Assembly: GCA_016930435.1 (NCBI GenBank)
Contig: JAFGGQ010000015.1
Coordinates: forward strand, 1 to 25,315
DNA: 25,315 nucleotides
Direction of reading: 5' to 3'
From: a bacterium
Lineage (GTDB): Bacteria > UBP14 > UBA6098 > JAFGQG01
Shown: positions 1 to 6,680 of the stretch, in pieces
How the letters are laid out: the number at the start of each line of letters is the position of its first letter
Position numbering within the stretch: the first letter of the stretch is position 1
The notes under the pieces: model-generated
What the model saw: only the letters and a program-made list of their open reading frames with translations
Databases searched by the model: none
Told to the model about the DNA's origin: nothing
Program-made: the position numbers and the translations under genes

Positions 1-67
1 AATCCAATATGCCCTTTTGCTATTTTAAGCTTTTGCTTTATCGATAAACTGACCAAAATCCGAAGTA

Positions 68-1471
68 CTATTCTTCAGCGAGAATATCTTTGAGTTTCCA
101 CCGGTTTTGGCGATACATTAAGCCCAGTATTCGCAGGAACATTATTAAAAAGTAGAAGTTCAAAACCGCTCCCAGGAAAGGGATGGGGATAATCCTTAAA
201 AAAACTATTGGAATGGCAAATGTTACGATAAAAGACAGGGCCAAAAAATATGGGCCGATTATTTTAATCACCGCGCTTATCATGATCTTGGGATTAAGGA
301 CATTCAGAAAGTTGGTTTCATAAAGTGAAAAAATAATCACGATGGGTTCAATGAAAAGCATCCATGGGATGGCAAGTGCAATAATGAAGAACCCTAATAC
401 AAATGACCGGGAAAGCAGCATTAGTAATCCCATTAAGAAAAAGGGACTTCCATAAAGGGCAATTCCGATAATGATCTTCAAGGTAGGCCAAAGTCCTTCG
501 GACCAGTAGGAAAAATCCCAATCCGGCAGGTAATCCTTGCCATCAACCGTTTCGGTGAGGATTCGGTAAAGAAATGGCAGACCCCATCCCAGGTAGAGAG
601 CTACCGTTACGATCAAACCGAGCAAACCGAAAATAGAAATCCGGCTTAATAACTGTAGTATTCCGATACCAACCGGAAACAGAAAGGTGGCCAGTCCGCC
701 CTCAAGAAACGGGTATTTTAAAACAAGCTCAACAAAATTAGTGTAATACGGAGCTTCTTTTTCCGCATACTGAGTATCTTCAATTTCCTCCAATGTGGCG
801 AATTCTTTGAGCTTATTAACCAGCGCCGGCTCATAGGGATTGCCTTCAAGGGCAATTCGGAGTGCATTAAGGGCTCTGTTTCGATCATCAAGTTTGAGGC
901 AAAGGTCTGCAAATTCAATAGCTAATTCAATGTTACAGGGATTCAGGGCAAGTTGATTGCTAAATTCGGCAAATTGGGCTTCTATCTCAGGGCTGATCCT
1001 TTTTTCAGGTGATTTATTATGGGATTGTCCGGCGGGAAAAAGTTGTTCCTGACTGAATAGGCTTCTTAAATGGGTTTCCTTTAACTTGAACCACTTTTTC
1101 AGAGTGGGATTGTACACCATCAAATCCGGAGAGAATTCACCTTTATTGATTCTCAAGGGTATATCAATTGCCTCGATCCTTTCAAAATTCGAACCTGCTG
1201 TTTGCACATAATAGCTGTCTAATTTGGGAAGATTTTTGGAATAGTCTTCGGAAGGGGAAGCAATTTCTCCGGAAGCCCTTTCAAATAGGGATTTCAATGA
1301 AGTCTGGCCGATCTTTACCCATACTTTTTTCTGGGGATGGTATATAAGTGATTCGGGTGTCAATATCCGGTTCCGGGCAAATTCCTCCAGCTCGGGCATA
1401 GAATATTTCTGATAGGTCTTATGGCCCTCTAATACTATAAAGTATTTTCTGGATTCATCTGATGACGCCAT
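68..1471 (-). CDS. GYF_2-like / TPR / DUF4013-like membrane protein
   Basis: Product of 467 residues if started at the ATG at 1471. The frame stays open to a TTG at 1573, but a candidate promoter (TTGCAT, 17 nt, TATTAT, minus strand 1557-1529) lies between the two, so the ATG is preferred. The N-terminal part holds two similar segments of about 60 residues (near 8-65 and 85-150), each ending in a pattern like 'hhYxPxxKxWxKhxxTxLxSLF', as in GYF_2 (DUF4339) domains. One TPR-like helix pair follows (near 175-220). The C-terminal half is very hydrophobic, with about six membrane segments, and has the 'LPDWD...GLWPTLK' look of DUF4013 proteins. GYF_2 domains are common on bacterial membrane proteins and are thought to bind peptides. 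The role here is unknown. It is transcribed divergently from nfnA. Confidence 0.7.
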   Translation of the reverse strand: MASSDESRKYFIVLEGHKTYQKYSMPELEEFARNRILTPESLIYHPQKKVWVKIGQTSLKSLFERASGEIASPSEDYSKNLPKLDSYYVQTAGSNFERIEAIDIPLRINKGEFSPDLMVYNPTLKKWFKLKETHLRSLFSQEQLFPAGQSHNKSPEKRISPEIEAQFAEFSNQLALNPCNIELAIEFADLCLKLDDRNRALNALRIALEGNPYEPALVNKLKEFATLEEIEDTQYAEKEAPYYTNFVELVLKYPFLEGGLATFLFPVGIGILQLLSRISIFGLLGLIVTVALYLGWGLPFLYRILTETVDGKDYLPDWDFSYWSEGLWPTLKIIIGIALYGSPFFLMGLLMLLSRSFVLGFFIIALAIPWMLFIEPIVIIFSLYETNFLNVLNPKIMISAVIKIIGPYFLALSFIVTFAIPIVFLRIIPIPFLGAVLNFYFLIMFLRILGLMYRQNRWKLKDILAEE

Positions 1472-1528
1472 AATATTTAATGAGCAGTTTAAAGAATGAT
1501 ATTTAGTATAACCGTTGAATTCTTTTAA

Positions 1529-1557
1529 ATAATACTTAGGAATACTTATGAATGCAA
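1529..1557 (-). promoter_or_regulatory. Candidate promoter of the GYF_2/DUF4013 gene
   Basis: On the minus strand TTGCAT (1557-1552) and TATTAT (1534-1529) are separated by 17 nt, a sigma70-like layout. It lies about 58 nt before the ATG at 1471. Found by eye only. Confidence 0.4.
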
Positions 1558-1606
1558 GGGAAAAATATTGCAACCTTTAATTACTTAAGAAATCTTATCA
1601 TTTTTA

Positions 1607-1635
1607 TTGACATCAAACCTGCTTGCATCTATTTT
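1607..1635 (+). promoter_or_regulatory. Candidate promoter of nfnAB
   Basis: TTGACA (1607-1612), a 17-nt spacer, then TATTTT (1630-1635) followed by CG. The -35 box is a perfect consensus and the -10 box matches 4 of 6. It is 62 nt before the nfnA start. The same TATTTT-type box recurs in other gaps of this window. Confidence 0.45.
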
Positions 1636-1697
1636 CGCTTCAAGCATTTTTTAATAGTAATTTACATTGAATCTACTAATATAAAGGATTTGCTTAG

Positions 1698-2525
1698 ATG
1701 AACAAAATACTTAAAAAACTTGAATTAGCGCCTGGTATAAAGCTATTCGAAGTGGATGTTCCTGAAGTTGCTGCTAAGGCTTTACCCGGTCATTTTGTAA
1801 TTGTCCGTAATTCCGACCGTGGAGAGCGAATACCCTTGACCATAGCAGATACTGATAAGAGCAGGGGAGTCATAACCTTGATCTTCCAGGAGGTCGGCAA
1901 ATCCACCCTGGAATTAGGGCTTTTTCGTGAGGGTGATAATCTCCCTTGTGTAGTAGGGCCTCTTGGGAAACCTTCCGAGATAGAAAAATTCGGAACTGTT
2001 GTATGTATAGGTGGTGGCGTGGGTGTTGCCCCTATATTCCCAATAATCAAAGGTTTAAAGGCTGCTGGCAATAGGGTTCTATCCATTATTGGTGCCCGGA
2101 ATAAGGAGCTCCTGATTCTGGAAAATGAAGTGCGCATGTACTCCGATGAGACCTATGTTACGACCGATGATGGCAGCTATGGTACTAAAGGTTTTGTATG
2201 TGACCAATTAGGTTCACTTCTCACGAATGAGACCAACATTGACCGCGTAGTAGCTATCGGACCAAGTATTATGATGAAGGCGGTAGCGGAAATGACCCGG
2301 CCTTACAAAATTCCCACCATAGTTTCCTTAAATTCGATCATGGTAGATGGAACCGGCATGTGCGGAGCCTGCCGCGTAGAAGTTGGTGGCGAAACAAAGT
2401 TCACCTGTGTGGACGGACCTGAATTTGACGGCCACCTGGTCGATTTCGAAATGCTTATGAAGAGATTATCTATGTACAGTAGCCAGGAAAAAAAAGCTTT
2501 AGACGATTATAAAGGAAAGATATAA
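1698..2525 (+). CDS. nfnA: NfnA, small subunit of NADH-dependent ferredoxin:NADP+ oxidoreductase
   Basis: 275 residues, the normal NfnA length. With NfnB it forms a cytoplasmic flavin-based electron-bifurcating enzyme linking NADPH to NAD+ and ferredoxin. Visible features are an FAD-site RIPLT motif near residue 35, a GGGVGVAP nucleotide-binding loop near 97-104, the family-typical TDDGSYG, and a C-terminal [2Fe-2S] site. In that site Asp217, Cys222, Cys225 and Cys237 have the 5-3-12 spacing known for the unusual Asp/Cys3 cluster of this family. The start is ATG preceded by AAAGGA. The stop is separated by one base from nfnB. An alternative name is SudB/sulfide dehydrogenase subunit, or the reductase partner of a glutamate synthase-like protein. 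The adjacent NfnB-type gene makes NfnA the best call. Confidence 0.9.
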   Translation: MNKILKKLELAPGIKLFEVDVPEVAAKALPGHFVIVRNSDRGERIPLTIADTDKSRGVITLIFQEVGKSTLELGLFREGDNLPCVVGPLGKPSEIEKFGTVVCIGGGVGVAPIFPIIKGLKAAGNRVLSIIGARNKELLILENEVRMYSDETYVTTDDGSYGTKGFVCDQLGSLLTNETNIDRVVAIGPSIMMKAVAEMTRPYKIPTIVSLNSIMVDGTGMCGACRVEVGGETKFTCVDGPEFDGHLVDFEMLMKRLSMYSSQEKKALDDYKGKI

Positions 2526-2526
2526 G

Positions 2527-3924
2527 ATGGGAAAATTGAATTTAAATCGAACGGCTATGCCCAAGCAGGACCCCCGTGAACGTGTGCTTAATTGTAATGA
2601 GGTGGCTTTAGGATATACTCAGGAACAGGCTATCATGGAGGCAGAACGGTGCATCCAATGTAAAAAACCCTTATGCATAGAGGGTTGCCCCGTAGAGATC
2701 GATATCCCGGCCTTTATCAAGCTAATTGCTGAAGGGGATTTTCAGGGTTCCATTCGGAAGATGAAGGAGAAAAATGTATTACCGGCGATATGTGGTCGAG
2801 TCTGTCCTCAAGAGGAGCAATGTGAAAAAGTCTGTATCCTTGAAAAGAAGGGTGCTCCTATCGCTATTGGCCGGCTGGAGCGATTTATTGCTGATTGGGA
2901 AGCGGCGCAAGGTGCGATTGAGATACCTCCATCTAAACCCAGCACCGGTAGAAAAGTGGCAGTTGTGGGTTCAGGACCCGCAGGGTTGACCGTTGCAAGC
3001 GACCTGGTTCAATTGGGGCACAAAGTGACCATGTTCGAAGCCCTGCATGAACCGGGTGGAGTCCTGATCTATGGAATACCCGAATTCAGATTACCCAAAG
3101 CTATCGTCAAAAGGGAAGTGGAATATGTTCAGAAACTGGGTGTAGAATTGAAGCTTAACGCTGTCATCGGGAAGATCGCCACAGTGGACGAGTTGTTGGA
3201 AGAATATGATGCTGTTTTTATAGGTACCGGGGCGGGTTTGCCTTGGTTCATGGGGATCCCCGGCGAAAATTTGAACGGGGTTTATTCCGCGAATGAATAC
3301 CTTACACGGGCGAATTTAATGAAGGCTTACCGCTTTCCTGAGTTCGATACGCCCATTATCAAGGGTAACAGAGTAGCGACCATCGGAGGAGGGAACGTGG
3401 CCATGGATTCAGCCCGTACTGCTTTGCGTTTGGGCGCTAAGGAATCGATGGTGATCTACCGGCGGTCAAGGCAGGAGATGCCAGCCCGGGAAGAGGAGAT
3501 CGAGAATGCTGAAGAGGAAGGTGTGGTCTTTAATTTCCTCACCAATCCGGTTGCATACCATGGAGATGAACAGAACTGGTTAAGGGAGATGGAGTGCATT
3601 CGCATGGAATTGGGAGAGCCGGATGCCTCGGGGCGCCGAAGACCAGTTCCTATAGAGGGTTCGAACTACCGGACTTCTATTGATGTGGTTGTAGTGGCTA
3701 TCGGAAATAGCCCCAATCCGCTCATCCCTCAGACTACTCCCGGTTTGGAATGCAGCAAATGGGGAAATATCAAGGCCGATGAGGGAACCGGCAAAACCTC
3801 ACAAAGGGGGGTATTCGCCGGAGGGGATATTGTCACCGGGGCGGCAACCGTGATCCTTGCTATGGGAGCTGGCCGGAAAGCCGCCAATGCAATTGATGAA
3901 TACCTCAGAACAGGAATCTGGTAA
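2527..3924 (+). CDS. nfnB: NfnB, large subunit (GltD/GltA-like) of NADH-dependent ferredoxin:NADP+ oxidoreductase
   Basis: 465 residues, full length for NfnB or the homologous 'homotetrameric NADPH glutamate synthase' small-subunit-like proteins. The N-terminal domain carries two Cys groups for [4Fe-4S] clusters (Cys42, 45, 50, 54 and Cys89, 93, 99, 103). A FAD Rossmann motif GSGPAG spans 148-153 and a second NAD(P)H motif GGGNVA spans 287-292. The C-terminal GD motif (GGDIVTGAATV) closes the flavin site. It starts one base after the nfnA stop, so the two subunits are almost certainly co-translated. The enzyme would use NADH plus reduced ferredoxin to make NADPH, or run in reverse. Databases often mislabel this family as glutamate synthase, and no GltB-type amidotransferase subunit is in the window. 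The stop codon lies inside a hairpin loop followed by six T. Confidence 0.9.
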   Translation: MGKLNLNRTAMPKQDPRERVLNCNEVALGYTQEQAIMEAERCIQCKKPLCIEGCPVEIDIPAFIKLIAEGDFQGSIRKMKEKNVLPAICGRVCPQEEQCEKVCILEKKGAPIAIGRLERFIADWEAAQGAIEIPPSKPSTGRKVAVVGSGPAGLTVASDLVQLGHKVTMFEALHEPGGVLIYGIPEFRLPKAIVKREVEYVQKLGVELKLNAVIGKIATVDELLEEYDAVFIGTGAGLPWFMGIPGENLNGVYSANEYLTRANLMKAYRFPEFDTPIIKGNRVATIGGGNVAMDSARTALRLGAKESMVIYRRSRQEMPAREEEIENAEEEGVVFNFLTNPVAYHGDEQNWLREMECIRMELGEPDASGRRRPVPIEGSNYRTSIDVVVVAIGNSPNPLIPQTTPGLECSKWGNIKADEGTGKTSQRGVFAGGDIVTGAATVILAMGAGRKAANAIDEYLRTGIW

Positions 3925-3942
3925 GGTTGATTCCGGTTTTTT
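3911..3942 (+). terminator. Intrinsic terminator overlapping the nfnB stop
   Basis: GGAATC (3913-3918) pairs with GATTCC (3929-3934); a C3911-G3936 pair lies outside one mismatch. T6 follows at 3937-3942. The 10-nt loop contains the TAA of nfnB. The stem is short, so strength is uncertain. Confidence 0.5.
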
Positions 3943-4306
3943 CACCCCGTGCTTTACGCGGTAACCATGAAAACCTAACTTCTATATTGAATTGGGTTTT
4001 TCCTGAAACACCACAAATTCACCCTAAATTCCAAAGAACTGAATTAAACAAAAGAACACCAGCTTTTAAACTGAATTACTGTGATTTCAGACACGAAGAA
4101 AAACAGCAAATCAAGAATTTATTCCTTTACAAAATCAGGCTAATCTATATTTTAATTGGAACATATTTTGGTCAATATAATAAGCAGGATTGTGGTAAAA
4201 ATATGTTATTAAGAATTGTTACAGTGAAAACTTATTCAGAGGAAGAATCCAATCTAAAACAGTTTAGGATTACTTATTTAATAAACCTATAAATCAAGGA
4301 GTAAGC
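3943..4306. other. AT-rich intergenic region before the 128-residue gene and gdhA
   Basis: About 360 bases without a convincing gene. An open frame from a TTG at 3927 to 4292 would give 121 residues, but it starts inside the nfnB terminator, has no Shine-Dalgarno site and lacks recognisable composition or motifs. The region contains a candidate promoter at 4126-4153. I see no known riboswitch. Its length leaves room for an untranslated leader or small RNA, but nothing in the sequence shows one. Confidence 0.5.
4126..4153 (+). promoter_or_regulatory. Candidate promoter of the unknown gene plus gdhA
   Basis: TTTACA (4126-4131), 16 nt, TATTTT (4148-4153). This is about 154 nt before the start at 4307. 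A second AT-rich candidate, with TATAAT near 4175, lies just downstream but lacks a well-spaced -35 box. Confidence 0.35.
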
Positions 4307-4693
4307 ATGAAGATCATTGGTTACATGGAGGGAACCGATCCCGCTTTTTTGACTGAGATGGTGGTCAAAGGTCATGGGACAATGCCTCTGGGGAATGGCG
4401 CGGATAGCCATGGAAAATTTGTTAAGTTGCTGACCAATAGAGATGGTGTTTCGTTATTTGTAACGTACCTGCATAAAATCACCGGGATCCCTACCTATGA
4501 TGTAGATTATAAGGACCTGCTCTATCCCTGTAAGTCTATGGGAATTCCAGCGATAATTGTTGCTCCCCGGTCATGCCACGAAAAGGCCCGGGAATTATTG
4601 AAAGATATTCAAGGTAAGCTTTATTTAGTGGACCCTCAGGATCTTTTAAAAGAAGCCTGTAGTATTATTGAAACCTGTGAAGATTTCGCATAA
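4307..4693 (+). CDS. Conserved-looking hypothetical protein upstream of glutamate dehydrogenase
   Basis: 128 residues, with a clear AAGGAG Shine-Dalgarno site 5 nt before the ATG. I do not recognise the family. It appears soluble, with no signal peptide or membrane segment. It alternates strand-like and helix-like segments, including 'GIPAIIVAPRSCHEKARELL' near 80-99 and a strand 'KLYLVDP' near 106-112, so an alpha/beta fold is plausible. It has a Gly-rich early stretch (GHGTMPLGNGADSHG, residues 22-36) with two His. Three Cys (near 74, 89 and 117-123) show no metal-binding spacing. It ends 18 nt before gdhA and is probably co-transcribed with it, so a role linked to glutamate or ammonia metabolism is a guess from position only. 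Confidence 0.75.
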   Translation: MKIIGYMEGTDPAFLTEMVVKGHGTMPLGNGADSHGKFVKLLTNRDGVSLFVTYLHKITGIPTYDVDYKDLLYPCKSMGIPAIIVAPRSCHEKARELLKDIQGKLYLVDPQDLLKEACSIIETCEDFA

Positions 4694-4711
4694 GAAAAAT
4701 AGGGAGGAATA

Positions 4712-6007
4712 ATGGAAAATTTCAATCCTTTCAAAATGGCACAACAGCAATTTGATGCAGTTGCTGATAAATTAAACCTGGAAGACGGAGCCAGGGCTCT
4801 TCTTCGTGAACCGGAGAGGGAGTTGCATTTTACCATTCCGGTTCGGATGGATAATGGTAATGTTAAGGTCTTCAAGGGATTTCGCATTCAGCACAACACT
4901 GCCCGGGGCCCTGCTAAAGGCGGAATACGTTTTCATCCGAATGAGACCGTTGACACGGTGCGCGCTTTGGCGACCTGGATGACCTGGAAATGCGCTGTTG
5001 CCAATATTCCACTGGGTGGAGGCAAGGGTGGGATTATTTGTGACCCTCGAGAGATGAGCGATACTGAACAGGAGCGTCTGTGCCGTGGATGGATCCGTAA
5101 AAACTGGGATATTTTGGGACCGGAAATGGATGTACCCGCTCCCGACGTGATGACCAATGGTCAGCACATGCTCTGGATGATGGATGAGTATGAGACCATT
5201 GCTCGTGCCCGTAAACCTGGGGTGATAACCGGTAAAATTTTAGGCGTAGGCGGTTCCCTGGGCCGTACCCAGGCTACAGGATACGGGGTGATCTACACTG
5301 TTCGTGAAGCAATCCAGGACCTCGGTATAAAGGTTCGCGAATCCACAGCTTCCATTCAGGGCGCAGGCAATGTCGCGCAGTATGCCTGCGAGCTCTTCGA
5401 GGAAATCGGGGGCAAAGTGGTCGCCATGTCCTGTTGGGATAACAACGATAAAAAAGCCTATACCTACTCCTGCGAGAATGGCATCGATCCCAAGTATATA
5501 ACCTCGCTCTCCCCGGATAAGATCACCGATAAATTCGGGACTATTGACCCCCAGAAGGCCCAGGATTTGGGCTGGAAAAAGGAGGATGGCGATGCATGGC
5601 TCTCTAAAAAGGTAAATATATTATTGCCCTGCGCAACCGAAAATGCCATTAGGGGTGATAATGTCGATCAGATAGCTGATACGGTCAAGATCATCGCCTC
5701 CGGAGCAAATGGTCCTATCAGACAGGAAGCAGATGCAGTAATCAAGCAGAGGAATATTTTCCTGATACCCGATTTCCTTGCTAACGCAGGTGGGGTGGTT
5801 TGCTCCTACTTCGAACAGGTACAAAACAATATGAACTACTATTGGTCGAGTGATGAAGTTCTTGAAAAATTGAACAAGATCATGGTTGAAGCTTACCGGG
5901 CAGTGGCTGATCTCTCCCGGGATAAAGGCGTTTATATGCGCGATGCCGCCTATATGATTGCCATTCAAAGGGTAGCTCAAGCGGCTAAATACCGAGGTTG
6001 GGTATAA
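4712..6007 (+). CDS. gdhA: Glutamate dehydrogenase, hexameric type
   Basis: 431 residues, close to the 410-450 of the small hexameric NAD(P)-dependent enzymes. It catalyses reversible oxidative deamination of glutamate to 2-oxoglutarate and ammonium in the cytoplasm. The substrate domain shows PAKGGIRFHP (Lys69), the catalytic-lysine loop LGGGKGG (Lys105) and PAPDV (Asp145). The dinucleotide domain has GAGNVA at 217-222, and ANAGGVV near 356-362 is the family's C-terminal signature. A strong Shine-Dalgarno site, AGGGAGGAATA, sits directly before the ATG. Its place beside nfnAB suggests catabolic use, with NfnAB rebalancing the nicotinamide pools. Cofactor preference (NAD versus NADP) cannot be decided by eye. 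A strong terminator lies 23 nt after the stop. Confidence 0.95.
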   Translation: MENFNPFKMAQQQFDAVADKLNLEDGARALLREPERELHFTIPVRMDNGNVKVFKGFRIQHNTARGPAKGGIRFHPNETVDTVRALATWMTWKCAVANIPLGGGKGGIICDPREMSDTEQERLCRGWIRKNWDILGPEMDVPAPDVMTNGQHMLWMMDEYETIARARKPGVITGKILGVGGSLGRTQATGYGVIYTVREAIQDLGIKVRESTASIQGAGNVAQYACELFEEIGGKVVAMSCWDNNDKKAYTYSCENGIDPKYITSLSPDKITDKFGTIDPQKAQDLGWKKEDGDAWLSKKVNILLPCATENAIRGDNVDQIADTVKIIASGANGPIRQEADAVIKQRNIFLIPDFLANAGGVVCSYFEQVQNNMNYYWSSDEVLEKLNKIMVEAYRAVADLSRDKGVYMRDAAYMIAIQRVAQAAKYRGWV

Positions 6008-6029
6008 AACCGAAATTAATGCACAAATA

Positions 6030-6062
6030 AAAAAAGGGCAGTTTTATAACTGCCCTTTTTTT
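6030..6062 (+). terminator. Bidirectional intrinsic terminator between gdhA and the zinc-ribbon gene
   Basis: GGGCAGTT (6036-6043), loop TTAT, AACTGCCC (6048-6055), flanked by A6 on the left and T7 on the right. The A/T flanks make it work for gdhA on the plus strand and for the convergent gene at 6083-6478 on the minus strand. Confidence 0.92.
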
Positions 6063-6082
6063 AGCTCAAAAACCGATCTTGA

Positions 6083-6478
6083 TTAGAATATGTGATAGAT
6101 ATCAAAGAAGCTTTTCAGATCTGTATCGATGTTCTCAAATTCAATCAAGTGCTTATGACATCCTATTCTGGAGCAGATCTGAACTAATCCACCCCCTTCA
6201 AGGCTCATGTGAACCATAGGAGCACCGCACTTTTCGCAAACTCGGGTCGATTGAAGCTCCTTCCCGCAGTGAGGACAAAACACTTTGACTATGCTGCCCG
6301 GAAGGTGCTCATGTTCAAATTCCGCACTATAATCCCCATATAGAGAACACAAGCGGGTCCAGCCCCTCTTCCCCTCGTGATCTGTAATGAGGGAAACGCT
6401 GGGGTAACCCGAAACCTCATGTTCATTATCCATAAAGCTCTCATTACAATAAGGGCACTTCACATTTAGCATTATCAT
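6083..6478 (-). CDS. Small multi-zinc-ribbon protein, function unknown
   Basis: 131 residues. It starts at the ATG at 6478, chosen over the in-frame ATG two codons later because GGGAGG lies 6 nt upstream. Cys pairs occur at 8/11, 68/71, 81/84 and 102/107. Cys44 and a His-rich patch (His56, His58) may complete the first site. The 68-84 group (CPHC...CEKC) is a classic rubredoxin-knuckle zinc ribbon. The protein is soluble, and zinc binding is a structural inference. I cannot name a function: such proteins may bind nucleic acid or protein partners, or act as redox-sensitive scaffolds. It is a single gene with its own candidate promoter, divergent from the flavoprotein operon. Confidence 0.75.
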   Translation of the reverse strand: MIMLNVKCPYCNESFMDNEHEVSGYPSVSLITDHEGKRGWTRLCSLYGDYSAEFEHEHLPGSIVKVFCPHCGKELQSTRVCEKCGAPMVHMSLEGGGLVQICSRIGCHKHLIEFENIDTDLKSFFDIYHIF

Positions 6479-6545
6479 TGCAAACCTCCCGCTGATTTCG
6501 TAAAAGGATCTACGATTTGATTATTTGCACCAACTTCTAAAATCG

Positions 6546-6573
6546 AATTTAATAACGCTTTTAATTAAGTCAA
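6546..6573 (-). promoter_or_regulatory. Candidate promoter of the zinc-ribbon gene
   Basis: Minus strand TTGACT (6573-6568), 16 nt, TAAATT (6551-6546), about 68 nt before the ATG. It is back to back with the plus-strand promoter at 6614. Confidence 0.4.
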
Positions 6574-6613
6574 GATAAATTAGACGGCGTAAATTCGGGG
6601 AGTTTTTTCATTC

Positions 6614-6641
6614 TTGACTTTTAAAAGCATTAGTTTATTTT
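6614..6641 (+). promoter_or_regulatory. Candidate promoter of the flavoprotein-led operon
   Basis: TTGACT (6614-6619), 16 nt, TATTTT (6636-6641) followed by CG, as upstream of nfnA. It lies 39 nt before the GTG start. The leader it would produce is short and shows no good Shine-Dalgarno site. Confidence 0.45.
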
Positions 6642-6680
6642 CGTTTTCTATTAAATTAAACAATATTAGAAACATACACT

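Noticed and set aside
1472-1573. N-terminal 34-residue extension of the GYF_2/DUF4013 protein from a TTG
   Set aside because: It would cover the candidate promoter, lacks a Shine-Dalgarno site and adds no domain; the ATG at 1471 sits just before the first GYF_2-like segment.
2527-3924. Glutamate synthase small subunit (GltD)
   Set aside because: Adjacent one-base-spaced NfnA with the Asp/Cys3 [2Fe-2S] site, and no GltB, favour NfnB.
3947-3961. Small hairpin CCGTG/CGCGG just after the nfnB terminator
   Set aside because: Only five pairs with one G-T and no T-run; expected by chance in a gap of this size.
3927-4292. Open frame of 121 codons between nfnB and the 128-residue gene
   Set aside because: TTG start inside the nfnB terminator stem region, no Shine-Dalgarno site, AT-rich intergenic composition, no motif, and a candidate promoter lies within it.
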